Assembly: GCF_001718795.1 (NCBI RefSeq)
Contig: NZ_CP013438.1
Coordinates: 1,922,001 to 1,986,000 of the forward strand
Direction of reading: 5' to 3'
Length of the DNA stretch: 64,000 bases
Source: Burkholderia latens
GTDB lineage: Bacteria > Pseudomonadota > Gammaproteobacteria > Burkholderiales > Burkholderiaceae
The first letter of the stretch is position 1; each line of letters begins with the position of its first letter. This document shows, one piece after another, positions 18,798-26,664 of this stretch. The notes below the pieces were generated by a model, which searched no databases, was not told the DNA's origin, and worked only from the letters and a program-made list of their open reading frames with translations. A program made the translations under genes and the position numbers.

Positions 18798-19058
18798 CTA
18801 GTTTCCGAGCGGGACCGGCGCGCCAGCGGCAGACGCCGCCATTCGTGCATGCTCGTTCGCGGCCACCCGCGCTTGTGCCGCCTGAATGTCCGCCGGATAT
18901 TCGCCGTCGTCGCCTTTCGACGGGTCGTACCCGGCCGCCTCCAGACGCATCAACTCTTCACGAACCTGCGCGCGCGTCAGCGGCGTATTCGATTGCGCGA
19001 ACGACGCTTGAGCGGCACACGCGCCGGCCACGATCAGTAGTGCGATACAAGTTTTCAT
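18798..19058 (-). CDS. DUF4148 small exported protein
   Basis: An 86-residue protein with a signal peptide (KTCIALLIVAGACAAQASFAQ) and the DUF4148 core LTRAQVREELMRLEAAGYDPSKGDDGEYPADIQAAQ, given here by its key block TRAQVREEL. Burkholderia genomes carry many such small periplasmic proteins of unknown function. AGGAG stands 6 bases before the ATG at 19058; the ATG one codon earlier is also possible. A second paralogue lies 72 bp upstream in the same direction. Confidence 0.85.
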   Translation of the reverse strand: MKTCIALLIVAGACAAQASFAQSNTPLTRAQVREELMRLEAAGYDPSKGDDGEYPADIQAAQARVAANEHARMAASAAGAPVPLGN

Positions 19059-19130
19059 CATCGGCTCCTGCAGTTTTCCTTGCTGATCAAACGAGGTGAA
19101 GACGAGAATGCGACGAAGCGTGCCGCCCGC

Positions 19131-19475
19131 TCAGCTTCCGAAGTACAGCGTGCAGAAGCTTTCCGGACCCACGCACGCTGCGGTGCGCGCACTCGGCGCG
19201 GGCATTGCCGGCTTGCCCGCATCGGTCGTCGCGGCCGGCGCGCTGCCGAGCGCAGTCTCCGCCTGCCGTTGCGGCATCTGCGCGGCTTGCCGCTCGAACA
19301 TCGGGCTCACCGCCGGGTATGACGTGTCGGTCACGAAGCGCAACCCGTCGTTTTCGGCGTCGATCAATTGCTGCCTGACCTGCGCGCGCGTCAGCGCCTG
19401 TGCCGACGCGGGCGTCGCGACACTCGCGACGGAAATTGCCGCCACCGTGGCGGCCACCAGCCAATACGTATTCAT
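19131..19475 (-). CDS. DUF4148 small exported protein, paralogue
   Basis: A 114-residue secreted protein with a signal peptide ending near residue 26 (VATPASAQA), then the DUF4148 core LTRAQVRQQLIDAENDGL and a Pro/Ala-rich tail that ends with two cysteines (AACVGPESFCTLYF), which could form a disulfide in the periplasm. AAGGAGC precedes the ATG. The tail is unlike the neighbouring paralogue. Function unknown. Confidence 0.85.
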   Translation of the reverse strand: MNTYWLVAATVAAISVASVATPASAQALTRAQVRQQLIDAENDGLRFVTDTSYPAVSPMFERQAAQMPQRQAETALGSAPAATTDAGKPAMPAPSARTAACVGPESFCTLYFGS

Positions 19476-19626
19476 GCTCAGCTCCTTCGGAAGTCAACGA
19501 GACGACGTGCTACATCCCGTATGACGACGCCCGATGGGTGTTTATTCCCGCAGTCGCGCGCTGCATGCGCCGGATTTCCGCGTGCTGTCATTCTTTCGTC
19601 AGCCGGCGTAACCTGACGTAACGCAG

Positions 19627-19645
19627 GCCCCACCTTGCGTGGGGC
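19627..19645. other. Hairpin in the divergent promoter region
   Basis: GCCCCAC - cttgc - GTGGGGC, a perfect 7-bp stem with a 5-base loop, lies 35 bp before the start of the hydroxylase gene. Both flanking genes run away from it, so it is a leader hairpin or operator rather than a terminator. Confidence 0.4.
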
Positions 19646-19679
19646 AGACTGACGACACCTTGTGGACCGCTCACCGACC

Positions 19680-20369
19680 ATGTCCGTCGTATACGACTAT
19701 GCAGCCGGCCTGCTTCGCAGGCTGTACGACCGCCATATCGACAGCGGCGCCGTACTCGATACGGCCGCATTCCCCGACGCCGAACGTTTCGTTCGCGCGT
19801 GGCCGGCCATTCGCGCAGAAGCGCTCGACGTCGCGCGCGATCTGCCGCGCATCCCGCGCTTTCACGAGATCATGCGCGAGCAGCGCGACATCTCGGCCAA
19901 CGATGCGCGCGACTGGCGAATGTTCATCATGCAGGCTTACGGACAGCCGTTTCCGCGCAACCTGTCGCGCTGCCCGACCGTCGCAGCAATCGTCGCGGCG
20001 TCGCCGGACGTGCTGTCCGCGTCGCTGTCGTTCCTTGCGCCGGGCAAGTACATCCCGCCGCATCGCGGGCCGTTCCGCGGCATTCTGCGCGGCTATCTGG
20101 TGCTGTCGATGCCGAAGCGCGCAGATGGCACGCCGGCTGCCGTGCTCAAGGTCGACGGCCGCGAATATCGGCTCGAAGAAGGCCGTTTCCTGCTGTGGGA
20201 CGACACGTTCGTGCACGAGGTCTGGAACGACAGCGACGAAGTGCGGATCGTGCTGCTGCTCGATATCCGCCGGCGCGGAATGCCGCGCGTGCTCACGTGG
20301 CTGTCGAACGCTGTGATCGGCATCGTGCGGCTCGGGATTCGCGTGCGCGGGCAGTCGATTCCGGTCTAG
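19680..20369 (+). CDS. Aspartyl/asparaginyl beta-hydroxylase-domain protein (LpxO-like)
   Basis: A 229-residue Fe(II)/2-oxoglutarate dioxygenase of the Asp/Asn beta-hydroxylase fold. The first iron ligand lies in SFLAPGKYIPPHRGPFRG, with an arginine-rich 2-oxoglutarate site and the second histidine in FLLWDDTFVHEVWNDS. Two weakly hydrophobic C-terminal stretches suggest membrane association. Bacterial relatives include LpxO, which hydroxylates the secondary acyl chain of lipid A; several Burkholderia copies have no known substrate. I use the ATG at 19680; an in-frame GTG at 19662 would add six residues. Confidence 0.82.
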   Translation: MSVVYDYAAGLLRRLYDRHIDSGAVLDTAAFPDAERFVRAWPAIRAEALDVARDLPRIPRFHEIMREQRDISANDARDWRMFIMQAYGQPFPRNLSRCPTVAAIVAASPDVLSASLSFLAPGKYIPPHRGPFRGILRGYLVLSMPKRADGTPAAVLKVDGREYRLEEGRFLLWDDTFVHEVWNDSDEVRIVLLLDIRRRGMPRVLTWLSNAVIGIVRLGIRVRGQSIPV

Positions 20370-20395
20370 CGGGCCGGCACACGCGCGCTGCGCAT

Positions 20396-21337
20396 TCAGT
20401 CCTCGCGCGCGAGCCGCGTCAGTACGTCCGCAAGCGCCTGAATCGCCGGTTGCGCGGCACGCTGCGCCGGATAGACGAGGTAGTAGCCGAGACCATTGCG
20501 CACCACGTCCGGAAACGGCGCAACCAGCGTTCCGGCCGCGATCCGGTCCGCCGCCATGCGCGGATCGCCTATCGCAACGCCATGCCCCTGTGCCGCGGCC
20601 GTCAGCGTCAGTTCGAGCGTATCGAACACCAGCCCGGTAGCTGGGTCGACCTGCACCGCGCCGACGGCGTTCAACCAGCATCGCCATTCGTCGCGGTTGC
20701 CCGCCGGATGCAGCAGCGTCGCCCGTGCAAGATCGGCGGCGGACTTCAACGACGCGCCGGTCTCGCGCGTGCACAGCGGCGTCAGGCATTCGTCGAACAG
20801 CGGCACCGCCACGATGCCCGTCCAGTGTCCGCTGCCGCGCACGACGATCGCGTCGAAACCGGCGTCGGTGAAATCCGGCGTGTCGTCGGCCGATGTGTGA
20901 ATGCGCAGCTCGGTGCGCGGCAACGCATGATTGAGCGCCGCCAGCCGCGGCAGCAGCCAGCGAATCGCGAACGTCGACGGCAAGCGCAACGTAAGCGTCG
21001 ACGCAGCGTGCGCGTGGGCATGCGCGTGTCGCGCCAGTTGCGCGAGCACGTCGACGGCGACTGCCAGCAATGCGGTGCCTTCGGCGGTCAGCGTGAGCCC
21101 CGACGGATGGCGCACGAACAATGCGCACCGGTAATGCGCTTCGAGCTGCTGCACCTGCCGGCTCACCGCGCCTTGCGTCCGGCACAGATGCTCGGCTGCG
21201 CGATTGAAACTGCCAAGTTCGGCGGCAGCGACAAAGGCCTGGAACGCCGTCAGCGGCGGCAGCGCGCGGGTGAGGTCCGCGAGCGGATATGCGTGTCCGG
21301 CATACCCGGATTGCGGATTTTTCGTTTGTTCGGTCAT
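20396..21337 (-). CDS. LysR-family transcriptional regulator (GcvA-like)
   Basis: A 313-residue LysR regulator with an N-terminal winged HTH (PPLTAFQAFVAAAELGSFNRAAEHLCRTQGAVSRQVQ, key block NRAAEHL..QGAVSRQ) and a periplasmic-binding-protein-like effector domain. It is divergent from the NTF2-like gene with 77 bp between starts. I prefer the ATG at 21337: the alternative at 21367 would place the coding start within a perfect 22-bp palindrome. Confidence 0.9.
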   Translation of the reverse strand: MTEQTKNPQSGYAGHAYPLADLTRALPPLTAFQAFVAAAELGSFNRAAEHLCRTQGAVSRQVQQLEAHYRCALFVRHPSGLTLTAEGTALLAVAVDVLAQLARHAHAHAHAASTLTLRLPSTFAIRWLLPRLAALNHALPRTELRIHTSADDTPDFTDAGFDAIVVRGSGHWTGIVAVPLFDECLTPLCTRETGASLKSAADLARATLLHPAGNRDEWRCWLNAVGAVQVDPATGLVFDTLELTLTAAAQGHGVAIGDPRMAADRIAAGTLVAPFPDVVRNGLGYYLVYPAQRAAQPAIQALADVLTRLARED

Positions 21338-21364
21338 CGCTGCATCGCTATCGTGGTTGGACCG

Positions 21365-21386
21365 CATCGCGACCGCGGTCGCGATG
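21365..21386. promoter_or_regulatory. Perfect 22-bp palindrome, probable LysR operator
   Basis: Left arm CATCGCGACCG (21365-21375) and right arm CGGTCGCGATG (21376-21386) are exact reverse complements with no spacer. It lies in the 77-bp gap between the divergent LysR and NTF2-like starts. It also contains two overlapping CGCGAC/GTCGCG half-sites. Assignment to the LysR protein is from position. Confidence 0.55.
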
Positions 21387-21414
21387 GCCCTTCAACACTC
21401 AGCGGAGAAATACC

Positions 21415-21813
21415 ATGGTCGAATCGTCCAGCGCACTATACACGCGGCAGGTCGATACCTACCTGAAAACGCTCGAACGCGGCGATGCAGCCGAGATCTG
21501 TGCATTGTTCACGCCGGACGCGCAGATATTTTCGCCATTCCTCGGATGGATGTCGCCGCAGCCGTTCTTCGACAAGGTCGTGGCCGCATCGGGACAAAGC
21601 CGGATCACGCCGATCGACATCTGCGTCAGCACGACCGGCGCACGCCGGGCCACCGGCTATTTCGTCTATGACTGGGGACTGAAAGACGGCTCCGCCGTGC
21701 GGTTCGAGTGCGTCGACGTATTCGAATTCGCCGAGGACGCGCGCATCGAGCGCATGATCATCGTCTACGACACGTATCCGATCCGCAGTACGGTCGGCGA
21801 CAAGTATGCATGA
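21415..21813 (+). CDS. NTF2/SnoaL-like protein
   Basis: A 132-residue cone-fold protein of the NTF2-like superfamily. It has the helix YTRQVDTYLKTLERGDAAEICALF, a strand-rich middle (VYDWGLKDGSAVRFECVDVFEF) and the usual C-terminal MIIVYDTYPIR. Members include hydroxylases' partners, ketosteroid-isomerase-like enzymes and binding proteins; nothing here fixes the reaction. GGAGAAA precedes the ATG. Divergent placement suggests control by the LysR neighbour. Confidence 0.8.
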   Translation: MVESSSALYTRQVDTYLKTLERGDAAEICALFTPDAQIFSPFLGWMSPQPFFDKVVAASGQSRITPIDICVSTTGARRATGYFVYDWGLKDGSAVRFECVDVFEFAEDARIERMIIVYDTYPIRSTVGDKYA

Positions 21814-21963
21814 CGCGGCGGCGCGCGCCCGGACGCCCCGGGCAATGGCGCGCCGCAGCAACCTCGCCAGCGACTGACGCGTACGACTGTGCCGCCATCG
21901 GCCCGATCGATCGCCTACACTACAGACGATTCCGGCTCCGCGCGGCTCCTGCCAGCCACTGAC

Positions 21964-22233
21964 ATGGCCCACATCTTCTTCGCGGCATCGATCCAGCGGC
22001 ACATCGACACGCCCGAGCGCGACGTCGACGCGCGCACGCTCGGCGAAGCGTTCGAATACGTGTTCGGCGAACAGCCGCGGCTGCGCGGCTATATCGTCGA
22101 CGACCAGGGCGCGCTGCGAAAGCACCTGTCGGTGTTCATCGACGGCCAGCCGGCGCGCGACCGGCAACATCTGTCGGATCCGCTCGGTACGGAGAGCCGC
22201 GTGTACGTCGTGCAGGCATTGTCCGGCGGGTAA
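21964..22233 (+). CDS. MoaD/ThiS-like ubiquitin-fold protein
   Basis: An 89-residue beta-grasp protein. The pattern HIFFAASIQRHIDTPERDVDARTLGEAF, GYIVDDQGALRKHLSVFIDG and the exposed C-terminal Gly-Gly (VVQALSGG) match sulfur carriers and small ubiquitin-like modifiers, where the diglycine is adenylated and thiocarboxylated or conjugated. No moaE, thiG or E1-type gene adjoins. Instead an Asp-box propeller gene follows 54 bp later, so it may serve that protein or act as a protein tag; this is inference. The longer in-frame start at 21889 is not supported by an RBS. Confidence 0.78.
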   Translation: MAHIFFAASIQRHIDTPERDVDARTLGEAFEYVFGEQPRLRGYIVDDQGALRKHLSVFIDGQPARDRQHLSDPLGTESRVYVVQALSGG

Positions 22234-22287
22234 CTCGCGGATCCGCACCGTAGCAAGCGCCCGATCGCGCCCCAGGAGACACCCGAC

Positions 22288-23442
22288 ATGAACGATCGAC
22301 TGCTCGTCGCGACCCGCAAGGGCCTGTTCGTGCTTCACGCCGACGGTAATGGCGGCTGGTCGCTCGGCGAACCCGACTTCATCGGCGAACCCGTCAGCAT
22401 GGCGCTGGCCGACCCGCGCGACGGCACGCTGTATGCGGCGCTCAATCTCGGCCATTTCGGCGTGAAGCTGCATCGTCGTCGCGCCGGCGCGGCAGAATGG
22501 GAAGAATGCGCGGTGCCCGTCTATCCGCCGCAGCCCGCCGAGCCGCCGCGGGCCGACACCGGCGCACATGCGCGCACGGGCGACGCCGACGCCGCGGACG
22601 AAGCGCCCGCGCCGCCTCGCCCGCCGTGGACACTCCAGCAGATCTGGTCGCTCGAAACCGGCGGCGCCGACGAGCCCGGCGTATTGTGGGCCGGCACGAT
22701 CCCGGGCGGGCTGTTCCGCTCCGGCGACGGCGGCGATTCGTGGGTGCTCGACCGCGCGCTGTGGGACCGTCCGGAGCGGCTGGAGTGGTTCGGCGGCGGC
22801 TACGACGCGCCGGGCATCCATTCGGTGATGGTGGATCCGCGCGACAGCAGGCACGTGACGATCGGCATCTCGTGCGGCGGCGTGTGGCAGACCGTCGATG
22901 GCGGCGCGACGTGGCGCGTCAGCGCAGACGGCATGGAGGCCGACTACATGCCGCCCGAGCGGCGCGGCGAGCCCAACGTGCAGGATCCGCATCGCGTCGT
23001 CCAGTGCGCGGCCAACCCGGACGTGCTGTGGACCCAGCATCACTGCGCGATCTTCCGCTCGACCGACGGCGGCGCGCATTGGCAACGGATCGAAGCGCAG
23101 CCGTCGAGCTTCGGCTTCGCGGTGGCCGTCCATCCGCGCGATCCCGACACCGCGTGGTTCGTGCCGGCCGTGAAGGATGCGTGCCGGATTCCGGTGAACG
23201 GCCGGTTGGTCGTCACGCGCACGCGCGACGGCGGGCGCAGTTTCGAGATCCTGTCGAACGGCTTGCCGCCGGCGCCCGCCTACGACCTCGTGTACCGGCA
23301 CGGGCTCGCGGTGGACGACTCGGGCACGCGTGTCGCGATGGCGTCGACGACGGGTGGACTATGGACGTCCGAGGATGGCGGCGACCACTGGCGGCAGATT
23401 TCCGCACATTTGCCGCCCGTGTATTGCGTACGCTTCGGGTGA
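22288..23442 (+). CDS. Sialidase-like Asp-box (BNR) beta-propeller protein
   Basis: A 384-residue protein with five Asp-box-like motifs: SGDGGDSW, VDGGATW, STDGGAHW, TRDGGRSF and SEDGGDHW, spaced as in a sialidase-type propeller. There is no signal peptide, so it appears cytoplasmic. Sialidase catalytic residues (the Arg triad and Tyr/Glu pair) are not obvious, so calling it a sialidase would be unsafe. AGGAGAC stands before the ATG. It follows a MoaD-like gene by 54 bp and ends at two strong hairpins. Confidence 0.78.
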   Translation: MNDRLLVATRKGLFVLHADGNGGWSLGEPDFIGEPVSMALADPRDGTLYAALNLGHFGVKLHRRRAGAAEWEECAVPVYPPQPAEPPRADTGAHARTGDADAADEAPAPPRPPWTLQQIWSLETGGADEPGVLWAGTIPGGLFRSGDGGDSWVLDRALWDRPERLEWFGGGYDAPGIHSVMVDPRDSRHVTIGISCGGVWQTVDGGATWRVSADGMEADYMPPERRGEPNVQDPHRVVQCAANPDVLWTQHHCAIFRSTDGGAHWQRIEAQPSSFGFAVAVHPRDPDTAWFVPAVKDACRIPVNGRLVVTRTRDGGRSFEILSNGLPPAPAYDLVYRHGLAVDDSGTRVAMASTTGGLWTSEDGGDHWRQISAHLPPVYCVRFG

Positions 23443-23499
23443 CGCTCGGCGAACGTGGAACGACGCAAAGCGCGCCGCGCTGCGCGCAGAAAATGACAA

Positions 23500-23579
23500 A
23501 GCCGCCGGCAGCAGGACGTCTGCCCTGCCACCGGCGGCTGATATCGACGCGGGCTTGCCGGCGACGTCCGGCAAGCCCG
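23500..23579. terminator. Twin hairpins between convergent genes
   Basis: Hairpin 1: AGCCGCCGG (23500-23508) pairs with CCGGCGGCT (23531-23539), extended inward by GCAGG/CCTGC. Hairpin 2: CGGGCTTGCCGG (23550-23561) pairs perfectly with CCGGCAAGCCCG (23568-23579) round a 6-base loop. They separate the plus-strand propeller gene from minus-strand choX, so they probably stop transcription from both sides. There is no long T-tract. Confidence 0.65.
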
Positions 23580-23589
23580 CGCGCATCGA

Positions 23590-24537
23590 TCAATGCACGC
23601 CGAGATACGCCTTCACCGCCGGCAGGCCCGGCTTGCCGTCGATCGTCGTCACGCCGGCCAGCCACTTGTCGAGCGATTGCGGGTTCGCCTTCAGCCACGC
23701 GGCAGCGGCCTTGTTCGGGTCTTCCTTGTTCATGATCGGCACCATCACGTGGTTCTCGATCGACGTCGTGAACTGCAGGTTCGACACGAACTTCGCGACG
23801 TTCGGGCAGCGCTGCGCATAGTCGGGCGGCGTGGCCGTCAGCACCTTCGCTTCGCCGTAGTTCGGGCCGAACACGTCGTCGCCGCCGCTCAAGTAGTCGA
23901 TCTTCATCTGCACGTTCATCGGATGCGGTTCCCACCCGAGGAACACGATCCACTGCTTGTCGCGAATCGCGCGATTCACCTCGACGAGCATCCCGGCCTC
24001 GCTCGATTCGACCAGCTTGAACTTGCCGAGACCGAACTGGTTGCCGTCGATCATCTTCTTGATCAGCGCATTGCCGTCGTTACCCGGCTCGATCCCGTAG
24101 ATCTTGCCGTTGAGCTTGTCCGCGTACTTCTGGATATCGGCGAACGACTTCAAGCCGCCCTGGTACACGTAGTCGGGCACCGCGAGCGTGTATTTCGCGC
24201 CGGTCAGGTTTGGCGTGGCAAGCACCTTGATCGTGCCGGCCTTCGTGAACGGCTGAATGATCGGGTCCATCGTCGGCGACCAGTAGCCGAGGAACACGTC
24301 GATCTGCTTGCTCTTGATGCCGGCGAACGTGATCGGCACCGACGCGATCGTCTTCGTCGGCGTATAGCCAAGCCCCTGCAGCATCGTGGCCGCGAGGCCG
24401 GTGGTGGCCGCGATGTCGGTCCAGCCGACGTCCGCGAAGCGCACGTTCTTGCACACGGGCGGATCGGCCGCATATACGGCCGACGTCGGCGCGGCAATTC
24501 CGATCCCGCATACCGCTGCGATCAATAGGCGCTTCAT
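23590..24537 (-). CDS. choX: Choline/glycine betaine ABC transporter substrate-binding protein
   Basis: A 315-residue periplasmic binding protein with a signal peptide cut near residue 24 (APTSAVYAADPP). Aromatic ligand-site residues characteristic of ChoX/CbcX appear in DVGWTDIA, DVFLGYWSP and IVFLGWEPHPMN. It delivers choline or betaine to the ChoW/ChoV complex. It is the last gene of the cluster, 110 bp after the GlxA-type regulator. AGGAGAAGA precedes the ATG. A very long in-frame extension upstream crosses the regulator gene and is spurious. Confidence 0.93.
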   Translation of the reverse strand: MKRLLIAAVCGIGIAAPTSAVYAADPPVCKNVRFADVGWTDIAATTGLAATMLQGLGYTPTKTIASVPITFAGIKSKQIDVFLGYWSPTMDPIIQPFTKAGTIKVLATPNLTGAKYTLAVPDYVYQGGLKSFADIQKYADKLNGKIYGIEPGNDGNALIKKMIDGNQFGLGKFKLVESSEAGMLVEVNRAIRDKQWIVFLGWEPHPMNVQMKIDYLSGGDDVFGPNYGEAKVLTATPPDYAQRCPNVAKFVSNLQFTTSIENHVMVPIMNKEDPNKAAAAWLKANPQSLDKWLAGVTTIDGKPGLPAVKAYLGVH

Positions 24538-24647
24538 CTGTCTTCTCCTCAAAGTGACGTCGTTTTTCATGGGTGCGGGATCGATGATTGAAACCGCGCG
24601 CCGCGATCCCGGCGGCGTCGCGGCGCAAGTGGTTCGCGCCGGTCGCA

Positions 24648-25649
24648 TCAGCGCCCCGGCAGCCGGCGCTCGTAGCTCGGCGCGTGACCGAACTGCGCGC
24701 GATACGCCTTGCTGAAGTGACACGGCGAATGGAAGCCGCACGTCGTCGTCACGCGTGCGATCGACGCATCGGTCGTGCGCAGCAAATCGCGCGCGCGTTT
24801 CAACCGCAGGGTCAGGTAATAGTGCGTCGGCGAAACGTTCAGGTACACCTTGAACATCCGCTGCAGGTGCCGCTGCGACAGCCGCACGAGCCGCGCGAGT
24901 TCCTCCAGCGACAGCGGTTCCTCGATGTTCGCCTCCATCAGCCGCACGACCTCGATCAGCTCCGCGCGCGAGAATCCGACGCGTGCATCGACCGGAATCG
25001 GCTGCGTGTCGGTCGAGCTGCGGATGCGCTCGAGGATGAACTGTTCGGACACCTGCGCGGCCAGCTGCTGGCCGAAGCGCATCCCGACGAGGTTGAGCAT
25101 CAGGTCGAGCGGCGCGGTTCCGCCGGTGCACGTGAGGCGGTCGCGATCGACGACGAACAGCTCGTCGGCAAACCCGACCTGCGGAAATTCCGCATGCAGC
25201 GCGGACAGGTTTTCCCAGTGGACGGTGCAGCGATAGCCGTCGAGCAGCCCGCCGGACATCAACGCGTACGCGCCGGTACAGATGCCGCCGAGCGGCAACC
25301 CGCGTTCGGCGAGCGCCGCGAGCGTGTCGCGCGCACGGTCGTCGACGACGTCGCGGATGCGGATTCCGCCGCACACGATCATCACGTCGGGCAGGTTCGT
25401 GTAGTCGAGCGCCTGGGTCGGCCGCACGGCGATTCCATTGCTCGCATGGACCGGCGCACCGTCGAGCGAATAGATCGACCAGCGGTAATGGTCCGCACGT
25501 CCGACGTAGTTCGCCATCCGAAGCACTTCGACGGCGCTCGAGAACGCGATCATCGAAAAGTTCGGCAGCGTGAGGAAACCGAAATGGGCAAGCGACGAAA
25601 CCGGTGAAACGCAAGCGGCGGGCACGGCGGCGGCGGCGGCGGACGTCAC
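24648..25649 (-). CDS. gbdR: GlxA/AraC-family activator, GbdR-like
   Basis: A 333-residue regulator with a DJ-1/PfpI-like sensor (FGFLTLPNFSMIAFSSAVEVLRMAN, GGICTGAYALMSGGLLDG, LTCTGGTAPLDL) and a C-terminal AraC domain (LSLEELARLVRLSQRHLQRMF, ARVTTTCGFHSPCHFSKAYR). GbdR of Pseudomonas lies beside cbcXWV and senses betaine and dimethylglycine; here the gene sits inside the transporter cluster between choW and choX. The start is a GTG at 25649, the only one that keeps the first strand of the sensor. The symbol is by architecture and context, not by alignment. Confidence 0.8.
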   Translation of the reverse strand: MTSAAAAAVPAACVSPVSSLAHFGFLTLPNFSMIAFSSAVEVLRMANYVGRADHYRWSIYSLDGAPVHASNGIAVRPTQALDYTNLPDVMIVCGGIRIRDVVDDRARDTLAALAERGLPLGGICTGAYALMSGGLLDGYRCTVHWENLSALHAEFPQVGFADELFVVDRDRLTCTGGTAPLDLMLNLVGMRFGQQLAAQVSEQFILERIRSSTDTQPIPVDARVGFSRAELIEVVRLMEANIEEPLSLEELARLVRLSQRHLQRMFKVYLNVSPTHYYLTLRLKRARDLLRTTDASIARVTTTCGFHSPCHFSKAYRAQFGHAPSYERRLPGR

Positions 25650-25767
25650 ATCGGGCTCCTGACGAACGGTTGAGCAGGTTGCAGGATGCCAGCCCCCGCG
25701 GCATATGCAGCGGAGGGCCGGAGTCGAATCGGGAAGGCGGCCGGCAGACGCGCCGGCCGCCGGTGAA

Positions 25768-26664
25768 TCAGGCTTGAACGGGCGCGCCCTTCGCGCGGAA
25801 CAGCTGCTTCAGGCCCGAGAACAGCGGTGCTTTCACGGTGCCCGGCGCGCGGCCGAAGCTCTCGGTGATGCGGTCGAGAATGATCGCGAGCAGCACGACC
25901 GACAGACCGCTTTCGAAGCCAAGACCGATGTCGAGGCGCTGGATGCTCGCGAGCACGTCGTTGCCGAGGCCGCCGGCGCCGACCATCGACGCGATGATCA
26001 CCATCGACAGCGCCATCATGATCGTCTGGTTCACGCCCTGCATGATCGACGGCAGCGCGTTCGGGAACTGCACCTTGTACAGCAACTGCCACGGCGTGCA
26101 GCCGAATGCCTGGCCGGCCTCGACGATCTCGCGATTCACGTGCCGGATGCCGAGGCTCGTCAGCCGCACGGCCGGCGGCATCGCGAAGATCACCGTCGAC
26201 AGGATCCCCGGCACGCGGCCGAGACCGAACAGCATCGCAGCCGGAATCAGGTAGACGAATGCGGGCATCGTCTGCATCAGGTCGAGAATCGGACGCACGA
26301 TCGCGGCGACCCACTTGCTCTTCGCGGCCCAGATGCCGAGCGGAATGCCGAGCACGAGGCTGATGATCGTCGACGACAGCGTGAGGCCGAGCGTGATGAC
26401 CGTCTGATCCCAGAAGCCCGTCGCGAAGATCAGCAGCAACGACAGTGTGGTAAACAGCGCGAAGCGCCAGCCCACGCGCCACAAACCCACGCCGATGAAG
26501 ACGGCCATCATCAGCCACATCGGAACCGCCTGCAGGCTGTGCTCGACGAATGCGGCAAGCCCTTCGATCGCGCGGCCGATCGCATCGAACGTCGCCGCGT
26601 CATGGTCGAGCAGGTAATGAACGGACTGGTCGACCCAGCTGCCGAGCGGAATCATTTCAGACAT
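25768..26664 (-). CDS. choW: Choline/glycine betaine ABC transporter permease
   Basis: A 298-residue ProW/ChoW-type permease with about six to seven hydrophobic segments from residue 47 on (MWLMMAVFIGVGLWRV). It has the EAA-type loop VEAGQAFGCTPWQLLYKVQFPNALPSI and the LDLMQTMPAFVYLIPA segment typical of betaine permeases. Its start overlaps the stop of choV by 8 bp. Confidence 0.94.
   Translation of the reverse strand: MSEMIPLGSWVDQSVHYLLDHDAATFDAIGRAIEGLAAFVEHSLQAVPMWLMMAVFIGVGLWRVGWRFALFTTLSLLLIFATGFWDQTVITLGLTLSSTIISLVLGIPLGIWAAKSKWVAAIVRPILDLMQTMPAFVYLIPAAMLFGLGRVPGILSTVIFAMPPAVRLTSLGIRHVNREIVEAGQAFGCTPWQLLYKVQFPNALPSIMQGVNQTIMMALSMVIIASMVGAGGLGNDVLASIQRLDIGLGFESGLSVVLLAIILDRITESFGRAPGTVKAPLFSGLKQLFRAKGAPVQA

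Noticed and set aside
22288..23442. Calling the Asp-box protein a true sialidase
   Set aside because: No signal peptide and no clear Arg triad or Tyr/Glu pair; Asp-boxes alone occur in many non-sialidase propellers.
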